Source of the DNA: Hermatobates lingyangjiaoensis
Lineage: Eukaryota > Arthropoda > Insecta > Hemiptera > Hermatobatidae
Assembly (NCBI GenBank): GCA_026182355.1
Contig: JAPFBL010000047.1
Coordinates: 992,001 to 1,056,000 of the forward strand
Direction: 5' to 3'
DNA length: 64,000 nucleotides
In this document: piece after piece, positions 24,041-35,173 of the stretch
How positions within the stretch are numbered: position 1 is the stretch's first letter
Layout: the number at the start of each line of letters is the position of its first letter
Program-made: the position numbers and the translations under genes
Notes under the pieces: model-generated
Told to the model about the DNA's origin: nothing
Databases searched by the model: none
The model's input: the letters and a program-made list of their open reading frames with translations, nothing else

Positions 24041-24727
24041 ACTTCCAATATTAATTTAACATCCATTTCTTTTACCTGTATTATAATTGTTTACCAATTG
24101 AAATCTTTATGAAGCAATGAAAAGAGTTGGGTAACTGTAAACTTACTTTTGGTTCATTCTTTGTTATCATATAGTTGTAAAATTCATTGAAAATTTTTAA
24201 TATTTTGAAACTGTAGTTTCTATATATAGTCATATTTATAATTTTGACATTATGAATTGTTTATTATTAAAAATTATATCAACACTAAATGATAGGTTGA
24301 GCACTTTAAATGTTCATTACTTGTTCAATCTGTTATAATGTCATATTTCTTCCTATTGGTAGATTAATTAAGTTATTTACTAATTTCATACTAATTTCTC
24401 TTGCTAAAAACCTCAATAGTTCAATTCAACATTCATATATTGTATTTAATTTCAACTAATTTACTCTTTTCTTTTCTAACTTCCAATATAAATTTAATAT
24501 CCATTTGAATTTAATATTAATTTAATACTTGTATTATATTGTTCACCAATTGAAATCTTTATGTAGCAAAGAAAAGATTTGGGCAATTGTAAACTTACTT
24601 TTGGTTCATTCTGCATTATCACAAATTTTTTTTTCATACTTTGAAACTGTAGTTTCTATATATGATCAATCATATTAATAATTTTGATATTATGAAATGT
24701 TTATTATTAAGAATTATATCAACACAA
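24041..24727. repeat. Direct duplication of ~245 bp
   Basis: 24041-24286 and 24479-24727 share ACTTCCAATAT, CCAATTGAAATCTTTATG, AACTTACTTTTGGTTCATTC and GAAACTGTAGTTTCTATATA in the same order. The repeat period is about 438 bp. No coding potential. Confidence 0.75.
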
Positions 24728-25140
24728 TTATATAAAAACTATTTAAGTATCTATGAAATTAGTTTTTAAATGTGTTTAAACTAAATTTAATCCTATACCA
24801 TGTTTATTAAAGAAGTAATTTGCCAAATTTCTCTAATTTCTAGACTTTTTAACACTTTATTTTGATTATTTGAGCATTTGTTTTAATGAAAATAATGAAC
24901 TTTTTTAAAGGTAATTCAGCAAAAAGAAACTTTATTTATGGTAATAATTTACTTTTAAAATTATTAGAATTGGATTTGTTTTATTTTAGTAATTACAAAA
25001 TAAACTTCAAGATGTTTAAAACATTTTTCTTAACTTACTTCAGTATATTTGTTTGTGATATATATTTTATATCATAGAAATATATATCACAAAGAATAGA
25101 TCAAATATATGGTTGTGATTTTTGTTTTAGGATATTCATG
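24728..25140. other. AT-rich non-coding DNA
   Basis: Nothing recognisable. An inverted repeat GATATATATTTTATATC lies near 25058. Confidence 0.4.
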
Positions 25141-25202
25141 TTTGTGATATATTTATAGATCACTGAGTTGTTACCAGTCTTCAGAGTGATTCTCATCTAT
25201 TT

Positions 25203-25232
25203 TCCTGATGACGAAGCCATCAAAATATAGCG
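25203..25232 (+). ncRNA. Decayed hammerhead-like motif upstream of PLE fragment 2
   Basis: CTGATGA, C, GAAGCCATC, then AAAA in place of GAAA. The flanking TTTCC and GCGGTGAGTTTCTG resemble the motif copies at 13579 and 16229. Confidence 0.35.
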
Positions 25233-25601
25233 GTGAGTTTCTGTTTCATTTCTGTGTGTTCTTTTTTGTGAATATAGTTTACATATATATATTAACAGTT
25301 GGATTTTTATTAAATGTCATTTTTCGTTTTGGTTCTTTTGTTGTTGGCTTTGAAAAAGGTTTAGTTTGAAAAGGAACTTGAAAGGATATGGGGAGAAACA
25401 TACTTTATTTATTTAAATAAGAAATGAATACCAGATCTGTGTTTTTGTTTGAATACCACATTTAGTTGTGTTTAAGCAAAAGTAAAGTTTGTTTACATAT
25501 GAAAAGGATGAACATTCCATATCAGTTGCATTTAATTTTTCAATAAATATTATATATGGCTCCTGACTTTACTTCACTATTCAATTTTTCCTTACTGAAA
25601 T

Positions 25602-26018
25602 TTGAGGTTGACAGTTGAGGTGATTTGCGAAATTATATATGTAGGACAAACGGGAAGAACCATAAAACAAAGATTCAAAGAACATCTTAAAGATTATTTA
25701 AATAATACTAATAAATCTAATTTCGCAAATCACCTTACCAAACACGGACACGAACCTGACAGCATAGAAAACTCAATAGACTTACTAAAGACGGGACAGA
25801 AAGGACAGAGACTTAATATAATAGAACAACTAGAAATGTATAAACATAAAAAATCGGGTAATATAATAAACGAACAGATAAACCACCAATCCGATATCTT
25901 CTTCAAACCACTAACAAAAATAAAAAGAAGACTGGACGGACAATATGACGATAAAAAGAACTATAAAAGAATTAGACTAGATAATACTACATTAGCTCTA
26001 TTGTTTGCTACTATGTAA
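25602..26018 (+). CDS. PLE C-terminal fragment 2, GIY-YIG endonuclease
   Basis: A 138-codon open frame from a second Penelope-type family. It has IIYVGQTGRTIKQRFKEHL (the YIG strand with conserved Arg and His), ANHLTKHGHEPD, and a C-terminal LNIIEQLEMYKHKK with the conserved Glu region, then a basic tail. The usual first Cys-rich strand is missing. In its place the DNA holds a 19-bp inverted copy (25617-25635) of a later part of the same domain (25718-25736), so the 5' junction looks like an inverted rejoining during insertion. The reverse transcriptase is absent. The protein differs strongly from the 15126 copy. Confidence 0.8.
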   Translation: MRLTVEVICEIIYVGQTGRTIKQRFKEHLKDYLNNTNKSNFANHLTKHGHEPDSIENSIDLLKTGQKGQRLNIIEQLEMYKHKKSGNIINEQINHQSDIFFKPLTKIKRRLDGQYDDKKNYKRIRLDNTTLALLFATM

Positions 26019-26480
26019 GACAAAAGATGAACTATGGATTTACGTATTCCAATCTAGTTTTGTGTTATATTGATAAGAATTTAAATTACAGAGATTTAAA
26101 TTTGTTTACCTGGGAAGCCTATTGTGTTTCCTTGTTTTTCATGTGCATAAAACTCCTCTACATGTTAACTAGATAAGGGACTGTTGCTAGGGCTCCACAT
26201 TGTCCTGGAGGTTGTGACACAACTATATATATAGTTTGCGTTTCACAGTAAACTATGGACACAGAGAAATGATACGAAAACAAACTTAAATTCTGGCTTC
26301 AACCGTCTCCAGGAGAGTAGAGATAGGGACACCAATAGTTTACCGTGAAACGTTTGTTGTCTATTGTGGATCGGACAGATATATCTGGTTATATCGTCTT
26401 CTCACCGCTCACTTTCCTTTCCTGAGGACACCTGTTAAAAGGGTCGAAATATTGAATATGAGTCCTAGTTCCTGTTTTTC
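26019..26480 (+). mobile_element. 3' tail of PLE fragment 2 and associated inverted repeat
   Basis: It holds an inverted repeat: GCGTTTCACAGTAAACTATG (26236) against CAATAGTTTACCGTGAAACG (26331). It also has a weak hammerhead-like unit CTGAGGA...GGTCGAAATATTGA at 26419-26455. A close relative, AAGGGTCAAAATATTGAATT, lies at 42838. Confidence 0.45.
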
Positions 26481-26707
26481 ATTTCTGTTTCTCAAAAGGT
26501 TCAAAGTATACATACACGAGTATGTTGACTTACGTCTTTTCGCCAGACCGCTTCTTTCGTGAGTATGACCGTTATACTAATAGTAATACTAATAAATAGT
26601 ATTATTAGCATACTATACCGTTATACTAAATACTAATCATGTGTCCTAGTGTCTGGTTTTCATTCTTGTTTCTGTCCGTTCTCGAAGAAAGTTATATATC
26701 TACATCT

Positions 26708-26870
26708 AAACCACAAACCTTGAAAACTAATCAGGTCTTTGAACCAATACAAGTGGTTTTCGTCACAATCCAGCTAATACTGATCAGTATCAGATGAACT
26801 CAGACGAACACCTCTTGTTTTAGTTGAAAGATCTTAGTCGTTTCTTTCATTTTCTTACTGTGGTTTAGAC
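26708..26870. repeat. Degenerate inverted pair of the AAGATCTTAGTC-type unit
   Basis: The right arm contains CAGACGAACACCTCTTGTTT then AGTTGAAAGATCTTAGTC. The left arm (from 26708) holds the inverted, more decayed counterpart with CACAAACC and AAGTGGTTTTCGTCA. Confidence 0.45.
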
Positions 26871-28150
26871 TTTTATATATATTAGTGTTATTCTTATATT
26901 GCATACCATAAGTCATTCGTTATAACACACAGAGACGCACGATTACAAGTCTCTACTTCAATGATCGTTCCAGTTGACAGCAGTGATTCTCTGAGAAACT
27001 GTGATGACTGAATCAATAAAAAAGATGGTGGTTAAAACAAAAGAAAATTGAGAAGAAAAAATAGAATCAATACGGTACTTTGAATGGAGGAAAAAACGAA
27101 GAGGAATCAAGAAGAAATTCCAATGATATAATCTGAGAGGAAAAAGATGAAGAATGACGCTTTTTACTGTTAAATAAAAGATATTTAACAAATTCAAACA
27201 ATGAAAGGAACAATCGGATACAAGTCAGTAATGGATTTTTAAAGGAAAAAAAAAGCTGAAGAAAGGTGTGAAAAAGGTACTTCAGTTTTAGCCGTCAAAT
27301 GATTTCTTATCACAACAAAATTTTTTTTTTTGAATAACCATTATCACAGCTTCTTATCTACTTTAAAAAGTATACATAATGACATTTGCCGTAGGTTTGA
27401 GTGGTGAGTTCAATGCAACTCTACGATATCACCAGCACACCACCTGAATTTATGAATTCAGAAGAATGGAATGCTATCATGTAGGTTGTAATGAAATCAG
27501 CCAAAATGGAATAAACAGACTTATTGACTTCTGTATCGGCCAAAAAGAACCTTCTATGTCATAAAGTCAAGGCAGTTTAAAATCAATTTTTACCATGACA
27601 TTTGTTTGTTGCTGGATTTTTAGAAAACTCTGTTATAAAGGGAAAACTGATAAAAAATGAAGAAGGGACATAGTGTTCTTGTTGAATTTGAGTTCAGTTT
27701 AAAAAACTTTGCAATTATAGGCAAGATTGACCATTCCAATAATTAAAACTAGATATTAATTTAATTGAACCAATATTTCGTGACTAAATTACTAAATAAA
27801 TACTAAAAAAATGAAGTGCTATTTAAAATAATCACGAAATGACTGTTTTGTTATTTCATACTAATTAAGTTATTGTTTAATACATGGGAGAAGTGGAAAA
27901 ATATTTACTTTAAAATGAAATCCAACAAAAATGGAATCACTTGTTAATAGATTCTGTAACTGGTTCCCCAGGAAAGTAATGTTACTTCTATGACTTCTAA
28001 GGAAGCCTTTGTTTTCCTTTTGACCATATGTTGTGATTTTCAGTAAGAAGAAACTATATGAACTGAAAATATATTAGTCTTTATAAATACATGCATTTCA
28101 TCATTACCACAGAGGTTAGTTAGTATTATTAATATTAAACATACAATCTA
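26871..28150. other. Non-coding intron DNA
   Basis: No gene or repeat recognised. The 79-codon frame at 27197-26958 is low complexity and hydrophobic. Confidence 0.4.
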
Positions 28151-28152
28151 CC

Positions 28153-28299
28153 GTCATACCTCGTACATTACTGTCGTAGCTGTCGGACCGGTTTCGGGTG
28201 TCACCCATCTTCAACACGAACTCAACACGAGTTCGTGTTGAAGATGGGTGACACCCGAAACCGGTCCGACAGCTACGACAGTAATGTACGAGGTATGAC
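28153..28299. repeat. Near-perfect 147-bp palindrome with a hammerhead-like motif in each arm
   Basis: The arms are 28153-28223 and 28229-28299 with a 5-bp centre (AACAC). I see no mismatch. Each arm reads outwards as TGAAGA, T, stem GGGT-GAC-ACCC, GAAACCGG, then GTCCGACAGCTACGACAG and TCGTAC. Conservation this complete suggests a recent insertion. It has no open frame and no tRNA boxes. Confidence 0.85.
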
Positions 28300-29132
28300 C
28301 TTATCAGCATTGTAGTAGCAATATAATAGGTTAACAGTTTTTAGTGTGTCTGTAACCTGTTTGTAAACGACTTAATTTCTTCATTTTCGGTGAAGAAATT
28401 CAGTTTTCTTCATTAAATATAATGAATTATCATGTTTGGTATGATACTATTCCCGATGCAGGCACATTAAATTGCTAAGTGGTATAGAGAAAAAAATATA
28501 CATAATAAACTTATATAAAGCATTTGAGTATTTCTGCTTCCGTCGCCATCCGAAGAGAAATGGCCAGATATACTATATATGTTTTGTATGATTTTGCGAT
28601 TTTAACTTCTCTTTATTTAATTGCCCTAACTTTTTGTTGATGTTTTTTTATTTATCTATTATGTTGCTCATTCATACTACTATTAATGTTTATTATTATT
28701 CAGTACCAATATGCACAATTATTATGAAGTTGATGATTATACTTTCATTTAGTTTGTCTTTATAAACGTTCAATTATAAATTGAATATCATACAATATAA
28801 ATTATATATATTGTATAAAAATATAGTAGAGGATTAACGTACCTTTATGTAACAATAGAAACTCTAAAAAAATGTTATAGAAAATTACGTTTGGTTGCTT
28901 TTTGTTCGAATTCGTTATATTGTAGAAATCTAAAACAATATTTTCAGAAAAGAGGAAATTGCTTTAATTACATGAATTTTGAATTCATAACTACTCGATA
29001 ATTACTAATTATCAATTAATTTGATAATGAAATGTTCAAACATATCGGTTACTAAGTATACTAATTTTCTTTTTACAAATTAAATTAAATAGTTATTCTT
29101 ACCATTTTATTTAGATAAATGGGAATTGTACT

Positions 29133-29325
29133 AGCACGGAGTTTAGTAAACGTCATATTGTAAAAGTTCGTCCTACCTGGTGAATCGGTGCTGTATCCAC
29201 CCGACTGGTTTCATATGTTATGCATCTTCAAGTGGAAATGATAACTGTTGATGTCGGTCGGGCGGATATAACTCCAATTCTCGAGTTATGACGAAATTTT
29301 ATAATAGTATGACGCCATTTATTTA
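29133..29325 (+). mobile_element. Small (~200-bp) element with hammerhead-like motif, copy 1
   Basis: It starts AGCACGGAGTTTAGTAAACG and runs through TATCCACCCGACTGGTTTCA, GATAACTGTTGATG and TCGGGCGGATATAAC to ATTTTATAATAGTATGACGC. An inverted copy is at 31567-31768. The motif (minus strand, 29211-29232) reads TTGAAGA, T, GCAT-AAC-ATAT, GAAACC. Copies of the end sequence also occur at 32145 and 61760. Confidence 0.6.
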
Positions 29326-29469
29326 GATTGATTATAGTAACTCTTTAAATAAATTAATTGAGTTTAAAGTTAGAAATAATGACATATTTCTTGGAATTAT
29401 AATTTTTTTTTATTGTTTAAACCAATCCCTTAGCAAGTGATGACGTCAGCCGTTTACCGGCTTTTTGTT

Positions 29470-29720
29470 TCATTGGTGATTCTACAGATTCTACATTGGA
29501 GTCCTAAATTTTGCCTACCTCAAGTGCATTTTGAGTAGGGATATTTAACGAGTACCAGACATCGTACAGCCTCAGGTGACCAACAGTTTAACGTCTCCGA
29601 GGGACGACGTACTCAGATTTATTCACATCCCCCATGAATAAATCGAGGGCCGGGTGGGGATAGAACCCCGGACTACCAGCCCAGAGGCGAGTACGTTTAC
29701 CACTGAGGTAAGCTGGCCCT
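29470..29720 (-). mobile_element. tRNA-derived SINE, tail-truncated
   Basis: Minus-strand SINE with head at 29720 (GGCCAGCTTACCTCAGTGGT) and B-box-like GGGGTTCTATCC, then the usual body (TTATTCATGGGGGATGTGAA, GACGTTAAACTG). It ends near 29480 without the (AACCT)n tail. Confidence 0.8.
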
Positions 29721-31340
29721 TTAGAATTAGAATAAATAACTCAGTTTCTAATGCTCTTTTGTGATTTGTCTCTCTGCATCTCTTCCTCCTCTCTCCATCA
29801 CTCCCTCTATTCCCCCACCACCCTGTATCTATCACTCTATAACCCCCTATCTCCCTTCTTTACACTTTTTGATTCATTTGTTTAATTTTGAACCATTCAA
29901 ACGATTCAAGTAAACCACGTGGACGATTCACCGAGTATTTTGAATAAATTATTTAAAATGAACAGCATATTTTAAACACTATTTAATTGCACTTTAAATA
30001 ATTAGTAATTATTAATTAGTGTTATTCATTACACTTGAATAAAACACTCTTATTAGGTGAAGCAGACACACATATTAATATATAGATTAACCATTTCATC
30101 TTTATGAATGAAACCATAAATTGACCGATACTGTTGTACCTCTTAGTATCGTTATAAATTTCAATTCATTGATGATTTAGTTTAATCAAATTGCAATTCA
30201 CTTAAAATATTGCTTATATCTCAGCAATATAGAATGAACAGAAAATCCTATTTTCTGTATTTTAAGCCGTCAATTTAGTTATTATTTTTAGTCGCTTCCT
30301 TATTTTGTTTGAAAAAGAAGCTTTAAGCATTCAATTATAAAATCAATCAATAAAAACAATCATTTCTTGATACGCTTAAAGTTGTTTTAAGAATATGATT
30401 ATAGAGAAATTGACATCTATATATTCATAAACAATCTCCTTACCGGAATATTTTGCCTGAAAGATTTTTTTTGTTGTACATTCCACTATTAGTACACACG
30501 TTGACAAAATATTGTGTAAATATGATTTTCATTAACTGAATATTTATTTAAACCAATGCACAGTAATAACAAATTATATAATAGTAAATTATGATATATT
30601 TGGTATTGAAATATTTATTTATTTAATTTATTAAAATTTTTAATTTAATTTTTTTAATAAGAAGGTTGAGAATATGTGGAATTGTATTATTAGAATTACT
30701 TTACTTTAGGACCTCATTTAGACTGTGTGTCAGCTAAGCATTTAGCAATTGCCTCAGGCTATGACGGTTGACGAAATGGGTATGCTTCAGAACAATTTGG
30801 AATTCAGAATTGCCAATGACTCCTTAGTCATGTTAAATGGAACAATTATATGTAAAACTTTCCAAACGCATTAGTAACAACAGCCTGTGTAATCCATTAA
30901 GGACGAACTCCGTATGGTGAACAACTAAGATTAAAATCTGATCAATTCTTTTCCAAGTTTTTAATCATAATGGTAAATAATTCAATATTCCAGTACATTA
31001 TAATTCAATCATACGTTTTTTATTATACCTCCAGTGGTATACCTCCAGAAACTTTCTGTAAGAACTTAGTATAAACATTTTAAATTCTTTTAATATAAAA
31101 ATGATTTCAATACTTCCATACTGCTGTAGATTAAATATCAAAAACTTTTTTTTTTTTAATAAAAACTTCTTTATAAAACAGGAATGCTTTATCTAATAAC
31201 AATAATTTAATCAAATGTAATGAGTATGACTAATTCATAATAATTAATTATTCTAAATGCAATGAAATAGATTTTGAAGATGCAGTTCATTTTAAATAAT
31301 TTATTCAAATGACTCGGACTTTAAATGATTCGTTTCAATA
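29721..31340. other. Non-coding intron DNA
   Basis: AT-rich. A C/T-rich run at 29755-29850 (CTCTCTGCATCTCTTCC) mirrors an A/G-rich run at 31375-31490. No genes. Confidence 0.45.
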
Positions 31341-31374
31341 GTTCAAAATTAGAGAAAAAGAATCAAATAGTGTA

Positions 31375-31492
31375 ATGAGGATGAGTGGGGGAATACTATA
31401 AGTGTTATATATAAAGGCAAGGTAGGGAGAAATAGAGGACGGGATGGAGAGGGAGGAAGAGATGGAAGAGGGAGGGAGAGGGAGGAAGAGAT
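31375..31492. repeat. Purine-rich low-complexity tract
   Basis: GGGAGAGGGAGGAAGAGAT-type purine run of about 110 bp. Together with the pyrimidine run at 29755-29850 it flanks the small inverted elements from outside and inside. Confidence 0.6.
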
Positions 31493-31566
31493 TACATAGA
31501 TAGTTTCTTTATTTATTCTATAGATATTCTCCTCATAGATTATCAATCTAAATTAAAGGCATCATA

Positions 31567-31768
31567 CTATTATAAAATTCCGTCAAAAACCCGTCAAATC
31601 GGCGTTATATCCACCCGACCCGTATCAACAGTTATCAGTTCCACTTTAACTACCTCTAACCATCTTATAACACACGAAACCAGTCGGGTGGATAAAGCGC
31701 CGATTCAACAGTGTAGGACGGACTTCTACAATAATATGACGTTTACTAAACTCCGTGCTACTAACAAT
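31567..31768 (-). mobile_element. Small (~200-bp) element, copy 2 (inverted)
   Basis: Minus-strand homologue of 29133-29325, with AGCACGGAGTTTAGTAAACG, TATCCACCCGACTGGTTTCG and TCGGGTGGATATAACGCCGA. Its hammerhead-like core is more decayed (the stem is altered, GAAAC retained). Confidence 0.6.
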
Positions 31769-32144
31769 TCGCTGAATAAAATGAGAAGAACTATTTAATT
31801 TTATTCTTAAAAAAAAAATTAGAGTATTTGGTAACCGACAGGTTTGGACATATCCTTAACAATCAATGTAATTGATAATTAGTAATTACTGGGTAGTGGT
31901 GAATTCAAATTTTATTCACAATTAAATAATTATAACAATTTCCTCCTTTTTCAAAATAGTGCTTGAGATTTCTTCAATATATCACATTCGTTCAAAAAGA
32001 ATCCAAACGTAATTTTCTATAATACTTCTTTAGTATTTGCAATGATAGATGAAGCTACGGTAATAAAAATGTTATTATTTCCAAATTTAAAAAACAAATA
32101 ATTAATTTTATATTTTCTAAAATTAATCTAATTAAAAGATATTA

Positions 32145-32280
32145 TACTATTATAAAATTCCGTCCCATCTGGCGACCACACAATCAGCCGACCAATTTCG
32201 CACGTTGTGAATCTTCAAGAGGTACTGATAATTGTCGAAGGATCCTGGGAAGAACACCTGTTAGACAACAGGTTACAAAT
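32145..32280. repeat. Partial relative of the ~200-bp element
   Basis: It shares TACTATTATAAAATTCCGTC with 31567 and has ACCAATTTCGCACGTTGTGA followed by ATCTTCAAG. This is the minus-strand motif CTTGAAGATTCACAACGTGC...GAAAT with a partly intact stem. Confidence 0.4.
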
Positions 32281-33185
32281 CCTTATTTGTAAAAAAGTTG
32301 CTTTAGATTTGTCCATCATATTGTATTCATACATAAAGCAACTGTAATTCTTAATGTAATGTAATTTTATATAAGTCTCTTAGAGAAGGTAATAGAATTT
32401 CAACGAGTCCCGATGTAAAAATTAATTTCTTATAATAGGAATACATATTGTAAACATACGTACAATATTATGTTAATTTTTTTTTAATTTCACCTAGCAT
32501 ACTTAAGCCCAGAGTTGTAATATATTAAACGAGAATATATTAATACTACATTAACGGAAATAAAATTCCTTAATGCAAGCAAAAACTCTTATAAACTATT
32601 CGATTTTAGTCAGAAATTTACAAACCATAATTGAAAGACTCGAAAAGTTTATTGTAATTTGAATTTCCCAATAAATATTGTTGACAGTGCTATAACGGGT
32701 AGGGTTAGAAGGACAGAATAAAATGAAACTATTAATTCAACGAATAGTATCGAACCTATTGTGCAGTCATTGATCAATATATTTTAAGAGTATAATGGAA
32801 TAATTGAGCACAACCGATTGAAAGCAATTGACTAAAATAATTGCTTTCGCTTTAAATGATAAATAATTGCCAATAGTGATAATTCAGTTTAGTTTTCAGT
32901 ATATATTTTAGGTGTTAATGCATAATATAGTGTGTTGTGAATTTGATATGAAGCATAACAACGCAATGAAATGTTAATGATATTGAACTAAATACTCACG
33001 AGCTATGTAAGCTGTTATTGTGCGGTGTTTCCTCTCAAATCATTGAACTAAATATTTTTTTTATTGGAATAGTAATGCATTTAGTTAATAACCTTTTTCC
33101 TTCTACAAGTTGAAAAGCAATACATGTTCTACTGGTATTTATGAATAATAACTTAAGAATCAATAAGTGTTGATATTAGTACGGG
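32281..33185. other. Non-coding intron DNA
   Basis: Nothing recognisable; AT-rich. Confidence 0.4.
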
Positions 33186-33189
33186 GGTT

Positions 33190-33545
33190 GTTGAGATTGT
33201 AACTTAGCATACCTGCCCTCCTAGGGCTGCCTAGTGGTACTTGTCGGCTTAGAGCGGCTTTGGAGTACCTGCCCTCCTAGCTTTGCCCAATGTTTCCTTG
33301 CTAGTCTCGGACCCTTCGCCTTTTCATTCCCTTTCCAACCAGCAAGCAGTCAACACCTCAAGCATTCTATTCTCTACCCCCAAACAAGCAAGACATCAAG
33401 CATTCACTTCCCAACCTCCAAGCGCCCACTCTCTCCACCATCAGTCAAGCATCTCTGTCATCACAGGCCAACTCTCCAACCAAGCAACAACTACCCCTCA
33501 AGCATCCCCAGTTGTGATACCAGCCACAACAGGGGTTCTATGAGT
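33190..33545 (+). other. Unassigned C-rich segment with two overlapping frames
   Basis: A 350-bp segment of clearly higher GC content. It begins with a partial duplication (ACCTGCCCTCCTAG at 33211 and again at 33267) and continues into CAAGCA-rich sequence. Two frames of 106 and 86 codons overlap; both give Ser/Thr/Pro/Gln-rich sequence such as NQQAVNTSSILFSTPKQARH, with no domain. The CAAGCA/CATCAAGC words suggest an old tandem repeat rather than a coding exon. I do not recognise it. Confidence 0.3.
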
Positions 33546-34400
33546 CTATATTAAAAGAACTTAATTATATGTTGCATTAGTGTTCATTATTTAAAAATAT
33601 ATCTTTTCTTACTTTTTCACAGTATATTAAGGTTTTATAAAAACCTTAAGATATCAAAAAATAGTTGGGTTTTACCAGACCTATGTACACTACTGCATGC
33701 ATGCAAGATTTGTGAAAAGTTTTGGACGGCTAATAAGCAATAAGAAACCTTTAGATATCCAAAGTAGTGCGGTGATTGTCATTTAATTTAAAATTATATT
33801 ATTTATTATACACTAAATTAGTCTTTTATGTTTGCTTTATCTCTATTTACATATAATATACATTAATCTGTAAACAAACGAATAGAGAATAGTTATGAAA
33901 AGAAAATGGTGAATCTGACCCGCTGTTAGTATGTAGTAAGTGGGATATAAATATAAACAATATCATGAATTTGGGGAAGTTGGTTTGAGAGAAGAATGCG
34001 GGTACGTCTGAAGAATGTTGGAAATTTGGGGCAAAGCGAAGATATCCTGCCAACTGCAGATGCATTCCCCATCCTTCAGTCAGTTGTCTAAAAGGTAGGC
34101 AAGAAATGAAAGCCTTCGAAAAGCTTTTCACTCTTTTATTGCTATACAAATGAATTTTGGAATTTTCAAATGTATTCCATGATATTTGCTTGGAAATGAT
34201 ATTAAAAATGAATCAGAATGTTAATGTTAATTAATTATTACAATAAATTTAATAAATGTAGGTTATTTTGGAAATTAACATTAAAAGGAATCTCCAAAAA
34301 AAATAATAATATGAAATATATTTTAATTGTGCGTATAATATAAATGGTATTCTTAAAAACTATTCAGAGTAAATACTAAATTCATCATATTATTCTAAAT
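33546..34400. other. Non-coding intron DNA
   Basis: AT-rich, no recognised feature; the 100-codon frame at 34149-33847 has no family features. Confidence 0.4.
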
Positions 34401-34402
34401 TG

Positions 34403-34603
34403 CACAAAACACGACACAGAAAAAAGATAAAATACACACTTACTAAATTCAATATTTCAAACTGTTATTCGTCATCAGAAGAACACAAGAAGAGAGGGCG
34501 AAGTGAGAGAGATTTCTTCTAGCCTTCTCCTGATGACGAACACAGTTCGAAATATTGAATTTAGTAAATGCATATTTTATCTTTTTTCTGTGTCGTGTTT
34601 TGT
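34403..34603. repeat. Fold-back pair of hammerhead-like units
   Basis: The arms are 34403-34480 (inverse) and 34527-34603, separated by a ~45-bp spacer. The right arm reads CTCCTGATGA, C, GAAC-ACA-GTTC, GAAATATTGAATTTAGTA, then ATCTTTTTTCTGTGTCGTGT. The left arm is its inverse with a damaged stem (AAACTGTTATTCGTCATCAG). Confidence 0.75.
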
Positions 34604-34761
34604 TTAATTTAAAGTTTTACAGTCCTTGTGGACCGTTTCTCCAATTTAGTATTTAATCATATTATTTATGTCATATTTAATCCTTACTTACACTATATTT
34701 TCAGAGAACGTTTTGTGAGGTATTAAACAATTTAAACTATTCCTATTAACACCCGTCGATT

Positions 34762-34936
34762 TTCTCCTGAAGACAGTTTGTCCAAGTATTTGAGTTTTTG
34801 TCGTTCTTTATTGTGTGTGTTACTCTTCTTCGATTTTGACCTCATGTATATATAACAGTTCAAAATTGAAGATAGGTAGCACACAAAGTAAAGAAACACA
34901 CAAACTCAAATCTTTGGGCAATCCGTCTTCATGAGA
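34762..34936. repeat. Second fold-back pair
   Basis: CTCCTGAAGACAGTTTGTCC and TATTTGAGTTTTTGTCGTTC on the plus strand pair with GAACGACA-like, AACTCAAATCTTTGGGCAAT and CCGTCTTCATGAG (to 34934). The CTGAAGA box is kept, but the GAAA box is replaced. Confidence 0.5.
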
Positions 34937-35024
34937 AAGGGAGACCAAGCACGTTGTAAGTTTTCAAGCACGTTTCCGTTTATCAAGTGAATATATGTAT
35001 ATGTATTTGTATGATGAAACCACA

Positions 35025-35095
35025 ATATTAAAAGGGAATACAAGACTAAGATCTTTCAACCGTAACAAGCGGTCTTCGTCAGAGTCAAAAACCCA
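35025..35095 (-). repeat. Single unit of the AAGATCTTAGTC family
   Basis: On the minus strand: GACTCTGACGA, A, GACCG-loop-CGGTT, GAAAGATCTTAGTC, followed at its 3' side by TTGTATTCCC and ATTGTGGTTTCATC. No inverted partner is adjacent. It is followed directly by the PLE reverse transcriptase relic. Confidence 0.6.
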
Positions 35096-35173
35096 ATTGA
35101 AACACTAGATGCAGAAAACATATGGTGAGGGGTTGAGAATGAAATTTTAATTAGAAAATTAAAATGCGTCATC

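Noticed and set aside
33234..33554. A Ser/Pro-rich protein-coding exon
   Set aside because: Two overlapping frames of similar quality, CAAGCA-type repetition and no splice signals that would join it to the minus-strand gene.
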